Shown piece after piece: positions 62,048-64,000 of a DNA stretch of 64,000 bases; the first letter of the stretch is position 1, and each line of letters begins with the position of its first letter. The notes beneath the pieces are model-generated. The model ran no database searches, had not been told where the DNA came from, and saw only the letters and a list, made by a program, of their open reading frames with translations. Both the position numbers and the translations under genes were made by a program. The stretch spans positions 1-64,000 of the forward strand of contig NW_021629785.1 of NCBI RefSeq assembly GCF_900700375.1, given 5' to 3'. This DNA is from Denticeps clupeoides. Lineage: Eukaryota > Chordata > Actinopteri > Clupeiformes > Denticipitidae.

Positions 62048-62301
62048 GTAAAGAAGTTCTGCTTTTCTGCTAATTCTATTCCAACAGTTATTCTATTAGT
62101 ATGCATTTGTTTGGAAAAATGGAGTAGGAAACCAATGTGCTTTATTAGTTATAAGTCATTTAAAAAACACCATTAAACATATTTTAAAATATTATTAAAA
62201 ACAGTATTTTTAGGCCGGGTTTTTATTATATTTTAATTTGTTTAGTAATTACACCATTACATACACGATTTAAATTTTACTACACTTATCCTGAGCACCA
62301 A

Positions 62302-62852
62302 CATCCAGTCTCACACTAGGCTGGCCACGGTGTTGTGTAAAAAACAGAGAAAACTTTGTCCCCAGAGCGGGGGGTGGTGGAGTGGCCAAGACGTTGGTCC
62401 GGGGCGACACCGTGGCAAGTCTTTACCACGCAGGAGATCAAATCCTGCTCTCCTTCTTACTAACCACTCTAGCACTATCTGTCTGTCTGTCTGTCTATGC
62501 GTCTATGTATCTGTCTATTAATTTATTAATGTACTGTTACTTTGTCTCTTTGTTTATTTATTTTTGTTTATTTGATTATTTGTGTTGATTTTGTTTATGT
62601 GTTTTTTATTTTATTTGGTCATTTATTACATAATTTACACACACAACATTTTACAACACCTATCCTGAACACACAAACATCCAGTCTAACACTAGACTGG
62701 CCACGGTGTTGTGTAAAAAAACAGACAAAACTTTGTCCCCAGAGTGGGGGGTGGTGGAGTGGCCAAGATGTTGGTCCGGGGCGACACCGTGGCAAGTCTT
62801 TACCACACAGGACATCAGATCCTGCTTTCCATCTTACTAACCACTCCACCAC
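62302..62852 (-). mobile_element. SINE-like pair, unit 8
   Basis: Same pair, with tctatgtatc for tctgtgtatc in the tail of the first copy, as in unit 0. Confidence 0.45.
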
Positions 62853-63475
62853 TGTTTTATTTTATTTATTCATTCATTTTAATATTATTGTCATTTATTT
62901 TATTAATACACACACACCATTACAATACACTTGAACATACCCTGTTTTAAATGTTAGTTTATTACAGTATACCTTATTGTAAATTTACATTAATAGAAAT
63001 AAAAACCTTTTTATTCCCTTTTTCTGGACTGTGTGATTCATTCTCTCAAAAATGTCTTGGAGATCAGTTATTTTTGGACTAAAAGTTTACAACATAAGAC
63101 ACTAGGGAGACTACAATGTCATACAGGGTACCACTTACTTTAAGGTCCCAGTGAACACAAAATAATAATGGCCTACTAAACCACTCCTTAGTAAAAGGCA
63201 CATGGCAGCCCGCCTGGAGTTTGACCAAAGGCACCTGGAGGGCGCTCAGAATATGAGAAACACAATTCTCTGGTCTGTTACGTCCTGGTTTAGGACAGGA
63301 ACGTAAACAACAAGGAAAGAGGGAGAGAAACGGTACCAATTTTTAATAAACAGAAAGACATACAATTAAATCTCGACACAAAGACAAACAAAGCAGTCAG
63401 GCCACGATGAAGCACAGAGTCGATGGCTACTGCAAACAGGGCATCTGTCTTGTGTATTTCCACCCTATTCCTTCT

Positions 63476-64000
63476 TCCTCATGGAAATGAAACTGGCTTA
63501 GTTACCGCATTAACCTTTCTGTAATCAGTACGGAACCAAAATGTCTTGTCAGGCTTAGGGACCAGTAGGCACGGACTACTCCACAGCCACTAACTCTACA
63601 CAGCCAGCTTGTTCTCCAACAAGTTCACCTCAGACTGCATCACTGTTCGCTTTGTAAAAACTGGGGAGAGTGGAGTAAAAAAACTCTCTCTCTCTACTTA
63701 CAAAAGCACTGTATTCAAACCACTCCAACTTGATGTTACCTGGCAGAAAGAGGCATGGCACAATAGAGGTTAAAAGGATGAGCAGTTTCTAATTTATTAA
63801 CACCAGTAAATTATTATTGCACTTACATGTGAATATTGTATGTAAAAAGGTACCAATATTAAAGAGAAAGCCAAGATGAAACGAAAGAGTAAAGGGAGAG
63901 AGAGAGAGAAAGAGAGAGAAGCCATGAGAAAAATAGGTGAAATAGGAAAGACTCAGTTACTGATGGGAAAATTTCCCTCAGCTTCCAATAGAAAAGATAA
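63476..64000 (-). mobile_element. Ty3/Gypsy pol fossil, unit 8 (cut by window edge)
   Basis: Only the reverse-transcriptase-start segment and the microsatellite-bearing interruption are in the window. Confidence 0.6.

Larger units (their letters stand above)
1..64000 (+). repeat. Tandem array of ~7.85-kb SPOP-like gene units
   Basis: The same sequence recurs head to tail at steps of 7841, 7880, 6740, 7911, 7881, 7840 and 7566 bp, measured from a conserved X-box motif. Gene exons, the SINE-like pair, the Gypsy and LINE fossils and the spacers return in the same order and orientation each time. Large length differences are explained by deletions: 1,023 bp plus about 110 bp in unit 3, and 272 bp in unit 7. 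By eye, units are nearly identical outside these events. Both window edges fall inside a unit, so copy number is larger than seen here. The pattern indicates recent amplification by unequal crossing over or a similar process. Confidence 0.97.
58813..64000 (+). repeat. Unit 8 (5' part only)
   Basis: Runs off the right edge inside the Gypsy fossil. It has a full gene copy, four GGAT repeats, and the same roughly 110-bp loss after the downstream exon as unit 3. It shares with unit 3 a stop-creating change in the 5' UTR intron (gctcatcttgac) and other private variants. Confidence 0.93.

Noticed and set aside
1-64000. CRISPR array or other bacterial defence locus suggested by the many repeats
   Set aside because: The repeat unit is about 7.85 kb with spliced eukaryotic genes; no short direct repeats with unique spacers exist.

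Overview
The window lies entirely inside a tandem array. A unit of about 7.85 kb is repeated head to tail across all 64 kb: seven complete units (numbered 1 to 7 here), the tail of an eighth at the left edge (unit 0) and the front of a ninth at the right edge (unit 8). I set unit boundaries at a conserved 14-bp X-box motif, at 5154, 12995, 20875, 27615, 35526, 43407, 51247 and 58813. Lengths are 7841, 7880, 6740, 7911, 7881, 7840 and 7566 bp. Units differ by scattered substitutions, small indels and a few large deletions. Neither array end is in the window. Spliced genes with GT-AG introns, AT-rich flanks, an L2-type LINE fossil and a Ty3/Gypsy fossil point to a vertebrate, most likely a teleost fish. 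No species can be named from the sequence.

Layout of one unit, left to right on the + strand: (1) X-box plus TATA-like box and a probable untranslated first exon with a GTGAGT donor; (2) a 5' UTR intron; (3) an exon with a variable 28-bp minisatellite leading into the start codon; (4) nine coding exons of a SPOP-like gene (MATH, BTB and BACK regions, about 344 residues, ending in a basic KRQR tail); (5) about 450 bp downstream, one or two exon-like segments of an unidentified gene containing a GGAT microsatellite; (6) two tandem copies of a roughly 175-bp SINE-like repeat, tRNA-like on the - strand; (7) a - strand Ty3/Gypsy pol fossil and an adjoining unidentified reading-frame piece; (8) a + strand L2-like LINE fossil; (9) AT-rich spacer up to the next X-box.

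The SPOP-like copies are not equal. Copies 2, 4, 5, 6 and 8 keep all nine coding exons. Copy 3 has lost everything after the start of the BTB domain (1,023 bp deleted). Copy 7 has lost the last MATH exon (272 bp deleted). Copy 1 and the visible end of copy 0 carry many one-base indels, which may be sequencing errors. Every copy with exon 3 shares the same reading-frame discontinuity there, so either the ancestral unit was already a pseudogene or the product differs from canonical SPOP. SPOP family members are substrate adaptors of CUL3 ubiquitin ligases: MATH binds substrate, BTB and BACK handle dimerisation and CUL3. Several residues of the SPOP substrate groove are replaced here.

The array also shows a higher-order pattern. 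The junction of units 2 and 3 and the junction of units 7 and 8 share a private set of variants at a constant offset of 37,938 bp, which suggests a five-unit block duplication. Other variants link units 2 with 4 and the 1/2 junction with the 5/6 junction, so the array is a mosaic shaped by unequal exchange or gene conversion.
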